Shown: positions 11,175-21,899, numbered from the stretch's first letter. The stretch is 64,000 nt of DNA from Anastrepha obliqua (GCF_027943255.1 NC_072896.1:122047879-122111878), one strand, 5' to 3'. Notes: generated by a model from the letters alone, not told the origin. Program-made: numbers and translations.

Positions 11175-11790
11175 CTTATGTTAATAATTCTGCAAACTCT
11201 CGAAAGACGTAGGTTTACCTTACCCACAACTTTTGCATGCAATATTTTTGATGAAATGACTGACTGCCTTTGTCTCTTAGAAAGGATTGGTTTTAATGTT
11301 CCGAAATGCTGTTTGCAATCAATGCTCCCTTATCCAAAGCAAGGTGAGAATTTAATATAATACTCCAAAATGTTCTAATACCAGCTTTTGTATACGTTTG
11401 ATGGTATTTTTTTATTTTATTACTTTATTTTAACTTTAATCGTATACACCAAACACTTTAACGTCACTATTTAATTGACTCGTCTAAGCTGGAATATGTC
11501 GCCTCTATTTGGAGGCCTTATTTTCAGTGCCATGTTAATAGACTCGAACTCATTCAAAAGAAATTTCTTCGATTTTCGTTTTGCGCTCAGGTCTTTAAAC
11601 TTCGCTGGTCCAATTTCTTCATACAATGAATGGTGTGCCTTACTAAATTTGAAATCCTTAGTAGAAGAAGTAAAATTTCACTTTGCTTTGTTGCATTCAT
11701 TTTCACATATCTCTAAAAAATCTTCGGAGTAATGATTTATTCTTGCTAGAACATCGAATGAGTAACATACGTCCAGCACCAAAAATCGCC
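11175..11790 (+). pseudogene. CR1/Jockey-type non-LTR ORF2 C-terminal pieces
   Basis: Two pieces of an RT C-terminal region. Piece 2 (about 11470-11735) reads KLEYVASIWRPYF, HVNRLELIQKKFLRF, then after a shift YNEWCALLNLKSLVEE: this is the post-RT (thumb) region with the pattern LEY.S..W.P......R.E..QK.FL.F. Piece 1 (11178-11345) reads LERRRFTLPTTFACNIFD and CLCLLERIGFNVP, the segment that normally comes after piece 2. The order is therefore rearranged or two copies lie side by side. Both have stops and frameshifts. Confidence 0.55.
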
Positions 11791-12001
11791 AAATAAAAAC
11801 TGTTTTGAGAAGGGTTAACAATAGAAATAAATATAAACAAATTTATTTTAATTTTTCTTTACAAAAATTAGTATATAAAAAATCACCTGACCCAAAGTAC
11901 AATGAAAAAAAGTTGTTCCACGTCCTGCACCATTTCTGCTTGAAATGTTGATGAATTTGAAAAAAAGTAAAAAAAATCTTGTAAAATAAAGTTGTAGTTG
12001 T

Positions 12002-12116
12002 AGTCTGTCGAGCCGGATTTTTTAATTTAAAAAAATTTTGCAATTTAAATGATACACTTTCATTATGTTTATAAAATTTTTTATTCAAAAATATCAAAAA
12101 TCTGACTCAACAGACT
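12002..12116. repeat. imperfect inverted repeat, ~21-bp arms
   Basis: AGTCTGTCGAGCCGGATTTTT (about 12002-12022) is mirrored by AAAATCTGACTCAACAGACT near 12096-12115, about 17 of 21 matching, with a ~75-bp AT-rich loop. It could be a small foldback repeat. No target duplication found. Confidence 0.4.
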
Positions 12117-12326
12117 ATAGAGAAAACAATTTCGAATATTTTAAGAAAAAAACGCATCAAAAAATATTAAAAACTGTATTAGTTATGATGCAGACCGTGA
12201 TGGGAAAAGTAGTCAAAAACGAGATCAAATTTTCAGGTCCAATTTCGCTGCCTCAAACGAAGGACAGCTACCTGAGCGCATCAAACTCTCGCCAGGCAGT
12301 TATATTTTTTACCATAACTTTGTATC

Positions 12327-12402
12327 TATGTTGTTGTTGTTGTTGAGGTGGTTGAACATTTCTTAGCTGAAATGCTCCTAATTAGTGACCAGCACCGTGT
12401 AT
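12327..12402 (-). repeat. 5'-truncated 3' end of an I/LOA-type retrotransposon
   Basis: Read on the minus strand this is GGTGCTGGTCACTAATTAGG, a short linker, CAACCACCTCAACAACAAC. The same words in the same order end the 3' UTR of the longer element at 37240-38795 (GGTGCTGGTCACTAATTAGG ... CAACCACTTCAACGACA). It is an extremely short insertion that keeps only the 3' terminus and a CAA-repeat tail, as expected of target-primed reverse transcription. Confidence 0.7.
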
Positions 12403-12765
12403 CTATGGAGAATTTTTACATGCGACTTTGACAAAAATACTATAAAGAATAATAATCTGTAAACAAAAAAGAAATCGATTTTTTTTTATTCTGGACGTAT
12501 GGATTTCAAGTTCTTTGGCTTCTGATTTTGAGTTATCTAAATATAATTTCAATTATATTAATATCTCAATGAATTATTTAAATAGTTGTCATATAATATG
12601 AACATATAATTGGCCTTGCAAGGTCTTAGCCTAAGCCGAACAACTATAAACTTGTTACTAGAAGTATTAGTTCTAGATTCACTAAATGAATAAATGAATA
12701 AAATCTTCATACATACCATATGTTTTAAATTGTCTGCAAGAATTTTGATGCATAGAATTAAACAA

Positions 12766-12830
12766 ATCAATAAATAATAAATAAATCAATCAATAATAAA
12801 TAAATCAATCAATAATAAATAAATCACTAA
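12766..12830 (+). repeat. tandem repeat, ~19-bp unit
   Basis: Three successive AATAATAAATAAATCAATC-like units, the last diverging to ATCACT. Simple minisatellite in AT-rich sequence. Confidence 0.7.
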
Positions 12831-13555
12831 ATAAAAAATACTTTATTACAAATTTAGTGACGCATATCATCTATCAAAGATTGCGCTACTATCCCTTTGT
12901 GGTCTCCAGTAAATACATATTTCTCTAGCTACAGGCCGCATATGGTTTTAAGAAAAGCTTTTCCATGACAAAAATGTGTTATTGAACGAGCCTTTGTCCA
13001 CGTTACTACAGCTGTACATCCGCGGAATGGTAGCTGAACTCTCGCCGTCCAAGCTAACACGCTTAGATATGCAAATAAGCTGATTTTACATTCGGTTTCT
13101 AAAATCCGACATTTACTACCTATTAAAATGCACGAAAGTATATTTATGTGTATTCATACAGGTGTATGTGTTGACATATATGTATAAGTAGTATTGTATG
13201 CATATTTGCACTAATGCATAAGTGAGTACGTAAAACTTTTTCCTCTTTGAACTGACCTAAAAATATTTATTCCTTCAGCGTAAGAATGAAAATTTCGTCT
13301 GGTCCGTTTTTGTACTACGTGTGAAAATTTCTACAATTTACATACACTTGTTTACATCCTACACCGTTGTTGTTTTTTTCAGTGTTTTTTGTTATTTTTT
13401 TATTTATTTCTATTTTCTTCTTTTTTGCAGGAGGTGGTGCCTGCTGAACCAGAAAAGGAAACCAGTTGTATGCTACTCTAATTAGCGGCATGCGAGGTGA
13501 ATTATGTGAGAACTAAAAGCTCGAAAGGGACTGTTACAGAAATTTAGAATGAAGT
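12831..13555. other. intergenic, no gene seen
   Basis: No recognisable coding sequence. A T-rich tract lies at 13365-13430. Confidence 0.4.
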
Positions 13556-13559
13556 AGAA

Positions 13560-14600
13560 AAATATAATGACTTTGTTTTATCGACTATACTAACAAAAAT
13601 CGAATGTCTCCCAGAAGAGCTGAAAGAAGGAGCGATTGTGAAGATCCCCAAGAAGTGAGACCTTACAATTGGCATGGCATCACTCCTACTAAATACAGTA
13701 AACAAAAGTTGGCAAAAGAATTACAGTAGGAATAAATCCAGAGCTGAGACCTGAACAGTGTGGCTTCCGTCAACAAAAGTCATACATAGACCACTTTAAC
13801 TGCCTAAGAATCATGGCACAGCAGTCAGTCGCATACAAATCGACGCCGTCTCTCTGTTTTGTAGACATCGAAAAGGCATTTGATGGACTCGTCGACAATG
13901 TAATATGGAAAACACTGGCATGTAAAGGAATGCCGTTAAAACTTATATCGATTATCAGGTGGGTATAAACCACAAGCAATAAAATCCCAGAAGGTCTGGC
14001 AAGGCTGCGTTTTGTCCTCACTACTTTTTAATATTGTTCTTGAATGATTATGATGAATGCAAAGCGCGAAGGAAGAGATGTCAATTGTGGTCTCTACGGC
14101 AGTATTAGTGACTTTAACTATGCAGCTATGGCTTCAAAATCAGTACTAATAATACCAAAACTCTACTCCTACGAATAAATAACCAGCCGATCGATGATGT
14201 CAAATCCTTCTGCTACGTGGGGAGCATTATTACTTCCGGTGCCGGATCTGGGGCTAGTGTCACATCACAGACTTCAGAAAGCAAGATAGAACTTTGGGCG
14301 ACTACAACCAGTTTGGAAGTCCTCCTTTTTGTCAACGCACATCAAAATAAAAAATTTCAACTGCAATGTAAAGTCAGTACTCCTGTAAAAAATAGCCATC
14401 GAATGGAATCCGAAAAACAACCGTAGGCCAGGACGCCCAGCACATATTGGAAAGGCAGATCGGGCGCGAAATTGCAGCCCGAAACAACAGCTCGAGAGAA
14501 ATAAAACCCCTAGCTTTTGATAGAGAAAATTGGAATATTTTTATAATGGCCCTATACTCCTTGTGGGAATAATGGGAAAATTTATGAGACAACATTCAAC
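13560..14600 (+). pseudogene. RTE-type non-LTR reverse transcriptase remnant
   Basis: Decayed ORF2 of an RTE-like LINE. About 13744-13960 reads ELRPEQCGFRQQKS, HFNCLRIMAQQSVA and LCFVDIEKAFDGLVDNVIW, the RT fingers/palm motifs (R.EQ.GFR, FVD.EKAFD). About 14008-14040 gives CVLSPLLFNIVLE after a shift. The end, about 14395-14560, reads IAIEWNPKNNRRPGRPA and then WR-rich remains, matching the RTE C-terminal W.P...R.RGRP motif. The YxDD region is too damaged to see. Numerous stops and frameshifts; the endonuclease is missing. Confidence 0.75.
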
Positions 14601-14892
14601 TTATTCCTATATCTCAGTAATTGTGATTACAAATATTATATTATATACATAACTGAAGTCCGTGAAGGAGTCATCATCGGTGCTTTCATTGATAGTGACT
14701 TTTATGTGTGCATTCTAGGTTCAACGCACAAAGCTGTCCAGCGATTTCTAGCAGGGTAAATGTGCATATTTTGAGATACTTGCAGCAATACCTCTGATGC
14801 TTAAACCATTTGTAAAATAAACGTTTCTAGCCTCTTCCACTGGGCAAGAGCACTCGAAAACATTCCCACTTGTGTGGACGGAACTATAGTAT

Positions 14893-15085
14893 AGGGTGTG
14901 TTTTAGCTGCTACATGCCAATTATCGATATCGATAAATATGGTCTGATATCTGAGAATTGCAACTGTGTTGATATTTCTGTTCAATAAGACTTCGGGAGC
15001 CATCATGAAGCGTTAACGCCAAATCAATGCTTTCAGATGTGAAAATTTACTTTGCAAAAAACAAAAAATAGTAATAAATTTATTC
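14893..15085 (+). mobile_element. DD41D-type element, 5' part (split by insertion)
   Basis: Starts AGGGTGTGTTTTAGCTGC, much like the element end at 46690 (GGGTGTTTGTTTTAGCTGC), then a conserved leader and ATGAAGCG at 15005 opening a broken N-terminus (TPNQCFQ). The element is interrupted at 15085 and resumes at 16100: the 14-bp word TAATAAATTTATTC is present at both 15072-15085 and 16100-16113. Confidence 0.7.
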
Positions 15086-15979
15086 CTGTCATTAGCTTCG
15101 GTAGGAAGTATGACGTTTTGATCCCAAATAGAGATCAATGGTTAAGTTCAGAGAACATATTAACGGGATATCAGCACACTTTATACACCGACGGATCCAA
15201 AACCAGTGATGGAAGCGGATCTGGATGGTACTCAGACGAAAACACTAAGTACTTCTATGCCACAGGACAGATGGCCACGGTATTCCGTACGGAAATCTAT
15301 GCCATCTTGAATGTGGCTTACTGGCTAATTGAGAAAAAGTGGCGGGGCAACAGTTTTAGAATTTGTAGCGACAGCCAAGCTCCACTGAATGCCCTTGCTA
15401 ACCCGCGCTGGTCTTCGAAGTTAGTCGGTGAATGTAGGACAAAAATAAGCAGTGTTATAAAACACAACAACATTAGTCTTATTTGGGTGCCTGGACATTG
15501 TGGTATTGCAAGAAATGAGTTAGCTGATAAATTGGCAAATGAAGGCCCTGCAAGTATGCCACTAGGCCTGAACCCTTTCTAGGTGTCAATTCCGCATCGA
15601 TTCAACTATGGATTGAGGACTTCATGAGGTCTACTCACAGAGGTCGTTGGTCTAAGTTGATCGCGTGCAGAGTTGCCAAGTGCTTTGTGAAAGAACCAAA
15701 CAGGAAAACAGCGACCTTTCTTCTAAAACTCAGCACGAAGGACCTGAGAGTACTGGTGGGTGTAATCAGCATATTGGACCCGTGGATCTCGTGAACAGCC
15801 CGATATGCCTACCCTGTCTTGAAGATGACGACACTGCAGAGCATTTTCTCAGTAGCTGTATTTTCCAGAATCAAACTCAGGATATTGGGTTGCAATACAC
15901 TGACAAAGTTCATACTCTTCCTCTTTCGGATCTCTTAAAGTTCATCAAAGAATCGAAGAGATTTGTGGAAGAGTGACCT
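15052..15979 (+). pseudogene. non-LTR ORF2: RNase H plus C-terminal region
   Basis: RNase H cleaves the RNA strand of RNA:DNA hybrids during retrotransposition. The open frame 15052-15582 (true retro sequence begins about 15086) shows HTLYTDGSKTSDGSGSGW (first Asp), FRTEIYAILNVAYWLIE (Glu), ICSDSQAPLNALA (second Asp) and WVPGHCGIARNELADKLA (last Asp/His block): all RNase H catalytic positions are visible. After TAG at 15582 the frame continues with VAKCFVKEPNRKTATF and, shifted, an LTG-like and CLPCLEDDDTAEHFLSSC Cys/His cluster and LLKFIKESKRFVEE. The related tail FVKESGKF appears at 53290. RT and endonuclease are missing. Confidence 0.85.
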
Positions 15980-16099
15980 AAAACTAATTTATCCGTTTTT
16001 ACAATCCATTCTTTCTACTGATATCTATCCAGGTGTAGTACAATGGTCTACTGACTGAGTGCTTGGACTTGTCCAACCCCCCACAAATATAATCTAATC
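15086..16099 (+). mobile_element. non-LTR retrotransposon insertion with 14-bp target duplication
   Basis: A 5'-truncated I/LOA-type retrotransposon, about 1.0 kb, inserted in the DD41D-type element. The 14-bp TAATAAATTTATTC flanks it directly (15072-15085 and 16100-16113). It contains RNase H and the Cys-rich ORF2 end, and finishes in an AATATAATCTAATC tail rather than poly(A). Confidence 0.8.
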
Positions 16100-16440
16100 T
16101 AATAAATTTATTCGCGTAGTGTGAAGAAGTCACCGAAATGTCAGTTGGTCGTCGTACTCAAATTATTGGTCTTTGTCCTTCGACTACGTGAAAAATTGTA
16201 TGTAAGGACCTTGGTTTGCGTGTCTATAAAATATGGCTCGTGCAAGAATTGAAGCCAAACGAACATCCCTTCTCATTTTTGGTCACATTTTTTATTATTC
16301 AGATTTATTGGAAAAAGTTGCAAAAAATTGCACTGACGCGGCGCATATCTGTCGGATATCTTATTCAAATTCTTATTCAAAAACAAATAACATGAAATTA
16401 CCTACCAAATTATAATAAAAAAAATCATTTTCTCAATCAT
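16100..16440 (+). pseudogene. DD41D-type transposase remnant (3' part after insertion)
   Basis: Continuation of the split element. Frame gives EEVTEMSVGRRTQIIGL, CPSTT then stop, then KIVCKDLGLRVYKIWLVQEL and KPNEHP: the second HTH and linker (compare VSRRSLQRIVHDDLNLVPYK in the intact transposase). It then jumps, by an internal deletion, to a fragment ending RGAYLSDILFKF, which matches the C-terminal GGHLRSIIFK/GGHLADILFH. The catalytic core is thus gone. The right terminal repeat is not recognisable. Confidence 0.6.
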
Positions 16441-16489
16441 CAATATTTCTGTTTTGTGTTATCAATTTAAACTATCAAGTTCTTGGAAA

Positions 16490-16855
16490 AAATTGCGTTG
16501 AGACGGTCTGTAGAGTGGAATGCGATGCTATCTAAAAAGCCATGTTTCTGTCCAGGCAGATTAACTACCGCCATTTTACTGGCAAATTGTGTCTTTGGCT
16601 TCTTCTATGCTACTGTGCGGCTTTCACGAAAACTAGACTATGCTACCCGGGCGCTATCAGCTTTGAAAGGCTAGAATCTATGCCCAAACTGAAGCTTGAG
16701 TAACTTCTAAAATTCGGAAGTAGTGCGCGCATCTTGAGTGATGCATATTTTCGCTAAATAGGACTCTGATCTGGTATTGTTATGGACCAAAATGGTCTCT
16801 ACATGGCTTCGCCCAGCCAGTATAACCTAACTTAACCAAGGTCTTGACCTAGTTA
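16490..16855 (+). pseudogene. non-LTR ORF2 C-terminal fragment and 3' UTR
   Basis: Frames give TKTRLCYPGAISFERLE, SMPKLKLE and FGSSARILSDAYF, then the 3' UTR with GGACCAAAATGGTCT and a CAGTATAACCTAACTTAACC tail. The order and tail match 1400-1805 (EKLKYISELEFQSLL, then GGACCAATAGGTCT and AACCTAAACTAA). Same family; the telomere-like AACCTAA tail is a family trait, not a telomere. Confidence 0.6.
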
Positions 16856-17144
16856 TCTAAGCAGGCAAAGCTAAGTACTACTAGCGAACTCAAACATGTA
16901 TCCGTTTGCACCTTGAAGCCTGTGAATCCTCTGACAACCACTTTATGCTTTTTAACTTATTTATTCTTTTATATAACAAAAATTCCAAATAATTCTACAA
17001 TCGGTACTTTGTGCCTATAATCACTACCTAAGTGCAGGCACGTGAACTGGTCTACAATAATTCCCATACCCCCGCAATGGCATACGAGTACATTAAATAT
17101 ACAGTACTCACATGAATTTAGCGGTATTCATATATTTTTACATA

Positions 17145-17621
17145 CAGTCACTCTCACCTTATTTCGTACAGATGCGAAAATGGAAAAACAGAGTATGCAG
17201 ATATTTCATTTATTTTGATTTATTTCATTTCTTATTATTTCTCAACATAAAATGCAAAATAATGGCTGCTCATTTAATAAAATAAAAATAAAACGGGGAT
17301 TCACGCCGCAACTTCACTGACACAGTTAAAACAGGACAACTGTTTAATTCTAATTTCTAAAACTTTAAGGTATTTAGTATTTTGTTGGGGTATACTTTAT
17401 CATCATTTTAAGTTTGAAGTCTACGTGGCGCGGAGTCAGCAAAGCTTTTTGTGTATTCCAGGTGTCACCATTTTAAGATTAGATTTATTCTGAATGTCAT
17501 ATGTTTTTATGTTATATTTGTCTTCAAAACGGTCCACAAATTTTGATGACATTCAAATCTTGTGATTATGCAAGTTTCAACAAGAAAATCGTAGCTGTAT
17601 CAAATAAGGTTTGAGTGACTG
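17145..17621 (-). mobile_element. Tc1-type element, deletion derivative
   Basis: A 477-bp element flanked by TA (17143-17144, 17622-17623). Ends are inverted repeats: left CAGTCACTCTCACCTTATTT, right (reverse complement) CAGTCACTCAAACCTTATTT. Internally, on the minus strand relative to the larger copy, it keeps only transposase C-terminal sequence (around 17480-17560, matching FENFWSILKTN at 21005-21040). Near-identical ends to the element starting at 19609 show one family. Confidence 0.8.
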
Positions 17622-17624
17622 TAT

Positions 17625-19060
17625 AAATAAATAAATACATACAAAGACAAATGTTCAAGGCAGAATATGCTTTTGCGTTACATATTGGTTCCTAGCCCAA
17701 AATTTGTTGGTCCGAATGTAACTTATTGGGTTTGAAGTACCAACATTAAAGATTTCAATCGACTAGAAGGATTTCTTCCAATGAAAGAAACAGGAACTGA
17801 TAATTGTGAGAAGGATATTAGTCATCCACCATTGGCAGGCAAGGACGAGCATTTTTGCTTAAAAAAAAAATTCTCAAAAAATTATTTATTTTTCATTCTT
17901 TCAAAAAAGCTTCAAGAGCACAAGCTTCAATCGGAGGCGAAACTTGGCCCAATTCTATCAACGTGACATGCATGGAACTATAATTATTAGTAGTATATTT
18001 TATAAATTAAATGCACTCACATACACCCGCACACCTGTAATACCCCACATATACATACATACACCCTTGCAATGGTTAACTCATACAGCTGCACCCTTGT
18101 AGGGTTGCAGGCATAACCTACAAAAATATTGTATTACTCGTACACCAAAATAATCAATAATTGAAGTACGCTCGCGTGCATGACTGGGCTGGCTCGAAAA
18201 AAGGGTGAGGGTATGGAATATCACATGCAATATAAAAATTTTCTCCACGCTATTTTACCTTTATGCGCACACAAATAAAACAATGGCCCAGAAGAGCACT
18301 AGACAGTGTAGTTAGCATTGAAAATTTCTAAAGAAAAGAGGAATTTAATGAATGCCTCGTGAATGTCTTTGAATACAACTACAGCACTTTGAGTGTACTG
18401 CGTATGCATGTGTGTGTGTGTGTGCATATGTATGTATAAGTATATTCTATTTGAATTGATAGTAAAAATGTACTTGAGGTAAGCACTTATAGTAGAATAT
18501 CTGATGCGTTTACAGTGGCGTAAATTTTTATAAATTCAAGACGGATTTAGTTGAGAAATTTAACTTATTAAATTTTATATTTTTATTACAATATATTTTC
18601 ATTAGAGGCGCGTGAATCCAGAGATAAAGTGAAGAATCAAAAAGATCGTGACATTCTCGTTAAGTGTGGAATATAATTATAAGTCAATGGCTTCGGTGCA
18701 TCTTAGTGGGTCACTTCTGGTTGACTGTTTCGTCCGAATTGGGCTCAAATTTATGAAGAACGCGAGATTTATTAACATACAGGGTGGTGTAACTCGGACA
18801 GGTGCAACAGATATTGTAAAATTCAAAAGAGCCTGAAGCCGATAATGGAACACTCATGAGATACGAGCCCCTAGCAATCGGTTGATAAAAATAGCTCATA
18901 ATGGGATACCAGAAAGAAAGCCACGACCAGAAAGACGAGAAGGTTGGATATTGACACCAACAGAAAATCCCACACAACATTAATAAAAGTTGTATTCATT
19001 ATATACGAATGTACAAAAACTTATGTGTAATTTCTTTAATTATTTTTTTTTTTTTATTAT
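17625..19060. other. intergenic; short GT microsatellite
   Basis: No gene recognised. A (GT)n tract lies at about 18408-18425. A short frame pair near 18648-18980 on both strands has no family features. Confidence 0.4.
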
Positions 19061-19169
19061 TTATTTATGAAAAGAGTAACAATTATAAATAACTATTCCA
19101 CTTAAAGAGCTAAAGCACTGGCTACTATGGCCTTCGGCTATTAGTATAATAAAAAGATGACAGGGTGTC

Positions 19170-19600
19170 TTATAGCCTTAACTTACATCTAGATACATAA
19201 TCACAAATCTTATTTAAATTGTATACCGTTGTCTGTTTGAGGAGTTCCGATGGTTTGATGCTTGAGAAAAAGGATGTTCTGATATTTTGTAGGGAAGGAC
19301 AAGTATCTATCAGATGAAGTGTAGTAAATTCGTCGGAGCCACAAAAAGGGCATGTAGGCTTCGGTGAACCGCTGAGCAGGTGGGCATGTGTCATGAGAGT
19401 GTGACCGATTCTCAGTTGAGTAAAGATTTTTGCTTGGTGACATAATGCAGATGGAGGGTAGATATTTTTTCCCCCAAAGGGGTTAAAGTTTTTATAAGGA
19501 TGCTGATAAATGTTCCATTTAGTTGCTGCGTTATCTGCGGCAAGTTCTTTCGCTAGTATCTTTATGTCATTGCAATTACTTAAATGTATTTATGTATAAA
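19170..19600 (-). pseudogene. non-LTR ORF2 C-terminus with Cys/His cluster
   Basis: A single leftward frame stays open for about 140 codons, from LAKELAADNAATKWNIY near 19590 through FTQLRIGHTLMTHAHLLSG and TCPFCGSDEFTTLHLIDTC to a stop at 19170. The L.R.GHT..TH..LL pattern followed by CPFC...T..H....C is the end of ORF2 in RNase H-bearing non-LTR elements. No stop interrupts it, so this copy is younger than most here, but it is cut off at its 5' side, next to the Tc1-type element that starts at 19609. Confidence 0.7.
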
Positions 19601-19774
19601 TGTATATACAGTCACTTTCACCTTATTTGATACAGATACGATAAAGTGTTCAATATATCATAATATGTTGGGAAAATGAATAAAAGAGAGTATACTGATA
19701 GTGTCCTTACTTTAATTTATTTCATTTCTCAACATAAAATCCAACAAAAAAATACAGAGAATTCACTGCGTAAG

Positions 19775-20085
19775 ATTTTTGGACCTTTGCACGTTGGCAG
19801 CGTTATCGCAGGCGATGGAACGATGAGCTGTATGAGCTTTACGATGATATAGACATAGCGCAGCGAATAAAGATTCAGCGGCTACATTGGCTGGGTCATG
19901 TTGCCCAAACGTATATAAACGCTCCAGCTCTGAAAGTATTCGATGCGGTACCAGCTGGCGGTATCAGGTGGGGAAGGACTTGGCCTCACTTGGTGTGTCC
20001 AACTGGCGCCGGTTAGCACGAGACTGGCTCGCTTCGTTAAACTCGGCCAAAATCGCGTAAGCGGTTATCGCTGCAATTAAAAAGA
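19775..20085 (+). pseudogene. RTE-type ORF2 C-terminal fragment
   Basis: Reads YRRRWNDELYELYDDIDI, AQRIKIQRLHWLGHV, ALKVFDAVPAGG, then frame-shifted remains of W..LV and PKSRKRLS. It is nearly the same protein as the better copy at 33185-33870, in opposite orientation, and as the piece at 63655-63880. Frameshifts after the PAGG motif make it dead. Confidence 0.75.
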
Positions 20086-20329
20086 AGAAAAAAGGTATCT
20101 CTATTCCTGGCGCAAGTTTCAACAAACGAAATTGTATTTTCAGTTTGCGAGAATTTGTAGAGTGTATTTGACATAAAGCAACATTAAATTATTAAATTAA
20201 ATTGTTTACGCTTAATTTTCTTTCCCACGCGGTCCTACGTAATTCAAAGGAAAACCGTGGGCTAGTTTTGGAGCTTTTCAAAAAATAAATGTCGCATCAT
20301 AAAATAACTAAAATTGTAAATTTAAGTTC

Positions 20330-21190
20330 GTTGTCAGTTCAGTACTTTTTTGAACGCCTAGTACAGGGATATCGTGAGGTTAATAAGGGACGACAGGCCC
20401 CAAATAAAACTGCCATGGCGAAAGAGTGTCAGTGGTTAGTGCCCAAGTGAAGAAAAACCCAGCAACAAGCGCTCCAAAGTCTACTGAAATAGCCAAAAAC
20501 GATTTTGGTAAGACTTGACATCTAGAAATTTATCGAAAAACACTGAGGTAACCAAATTTGTAAATACAAAGAGTAGAAGTAAGAGATTCCAGTTTGCACG
20601 TGGCTATCTAAATTGGATCACAGCATTTGGAGGTCCATACTTTTTTTAAGCGAGGTAAAAATAAACATATTTGGACCTTTTATATAGCGCAAGGCCAATA
20701 CGGAGCTCAAACACCAAAATTTGCGAGCTACTATAAAAGATGGCCGTAGCATTGTTATGATTTGGTCATTCATATTATCAAATGGAGTTACAAATTTGAC
20801 AAATTTGAAAAAATATGTTTATTTATTTTTATTACAAAAAAATTGGTTCAAAGCTCTAGAAAATTACAAATTAAAGACGACTTCGTTTTTATCAAAATAG
20901 TGACCCTAAGCACAAGTCACAAATAATACAGGGATGGTTAGTATACGAGTATAAATGTCTCGTATATCGTTGAAACTTCTACTCAATCACCGGATTTGAA
21001 AATCTTCGAAAATTTTTGGTCCATTTTGAAGACAAATATAAAATAAAAACATATGAAATCCATCATAAATCTGATTTTAAAAAAGTGATGCTTGAAGAGT
21101 GGAACCAAATTGGCCCAGAATACACAACAGAATTGGTTGACGATACGCCACGCCACATAGACTTCAGGTAGACTTCATTGATAGCAAAGT
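20330..21190 (+). pseudogene. Tc1-type transposase remnant
   Basis: Many-frame remnant. Recognisable blocks in order: VKKNPATSAPKSTE-like linker, ANTELKHQNLRATIKDG, IVMIWSFILSNGVTNL, FYQNSDPKHKSQIIQGWL (second catalytic block; usually QQDNDPKH, here the aspartate context is altered to QNSDPKH), then TQSPDLKIFENFWSILKTN (third block, SPDLN..EN.W) and LEEWNQIGPEYTTELVD-like C-terminus. This order and the NDPKH/SPDLNIIEN motifs identify the Tc1 family. Confidence 0.75.
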
Positions 21191-21539
21191 ATATCCAATA
21201 AAGTACTAAATACTTAATTTTAAAAATTAGAAACAAATAATTCCCCTTTTTTAGCCCTATAATTTAAGTTGCGGCGTGAACTCTCTACGTGTTTTTTTAC
21301 TTCTTTTTTTTTTTTTTTGCTTTACAATGAAATGAGTGGACTCGATTTTGTATTTTATGTTGAGATATGAAATAAAGCAAAACTGTAAAATGCCTGCATA
21401 CTCTGTTTAATTTACAAAAAAATCGTATCTGTATCAAATCAAGTACCTCGCTTCTCCGATATTAGAGTTCAAATGCTCACACTTTCGCAGGCAAGACGGA
21501 ACTGTGACCCGTACGGTAAATGGACAGCGAGACTAATAT

Positions 21540-21846
21540 ATATATAATTGGCGCGTACACTTCTGTTACGTGTTTGGCCGAGCTCCTCCTCCTATTTGTG
21601 GTGTGCGTCTTGATGTTGTTCCACAAATGGAGGGACCTACAGTTTCAAGCCGACTCCAAACGGCAGATATTTTTATGAGGGGCTTTTTCATGACAGAAAT
21701 ACACTCGAAGGTTTGCCATTGCCTGCCGAGGGGCGAAAAAAAATGTTTTTCTTAATTTTGATGTTTCGCCGAGATTCGAACCTACTACGTTCTCTCTGTG
21801 AATTCCGAATGGTAGTTACGCACCAACCCATTCGGCTACGGCGGCC
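21540..21846 (-). repeat. tRNA-derived SINE, complete, with 17-bp target duplication
   Basis: A 307-bp SINE read leftward from 21846. The head GGCCGCCGTAGCCGAATGG contains a pol III A-box-like TAGCCGAATGG, and 40-50 bases on there is a B-box-like GGTTCGAATCT, so it derives from a tRNA. The body has TCGGCAGGCAATGGCAAAC and ATCTGCCGTTTGGAGTCGG; the tail is GCGCCAATTATATATAT. Direct 17-bp repeats GACAGCGAGACTAATAT flank it (21523-21539 and 21847-21863) without mismatch, so it is a recent insertion. Other copies: 28643-28905, 50066-50190, 3292-3385. Confidence 0.9.
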
Positions 21847-21899
21847 GACAGCGAGACTAATATCCGATCTAAAAAAGTAGGTAGAAAGAGAGCACGGTA

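Larger units (their letters stand above)
19609..21445 (+). mobile_element. Tc1-type element, decayed, with an RTE piece inside
   Basis: Left end CAGTCACTTTCACCTTATTT (TA at 19607-19608). The right end near 21421-21445 keeps CGTATCTGTATCAAAT, the inner part of the repeat, but its tip is gone. Between them lie a foreign RTE fragment (about 19775-20085) and a Tc1 transposase remnant (about 20330-21190). The full copy would be about 1.5 kb without the insert. Confidence 0.75.

Noticed and set aside
16780..16855. Telomeric repeat
   Set aside because: The AACCTAA tail is short and belongs to the end of a LINE copy.
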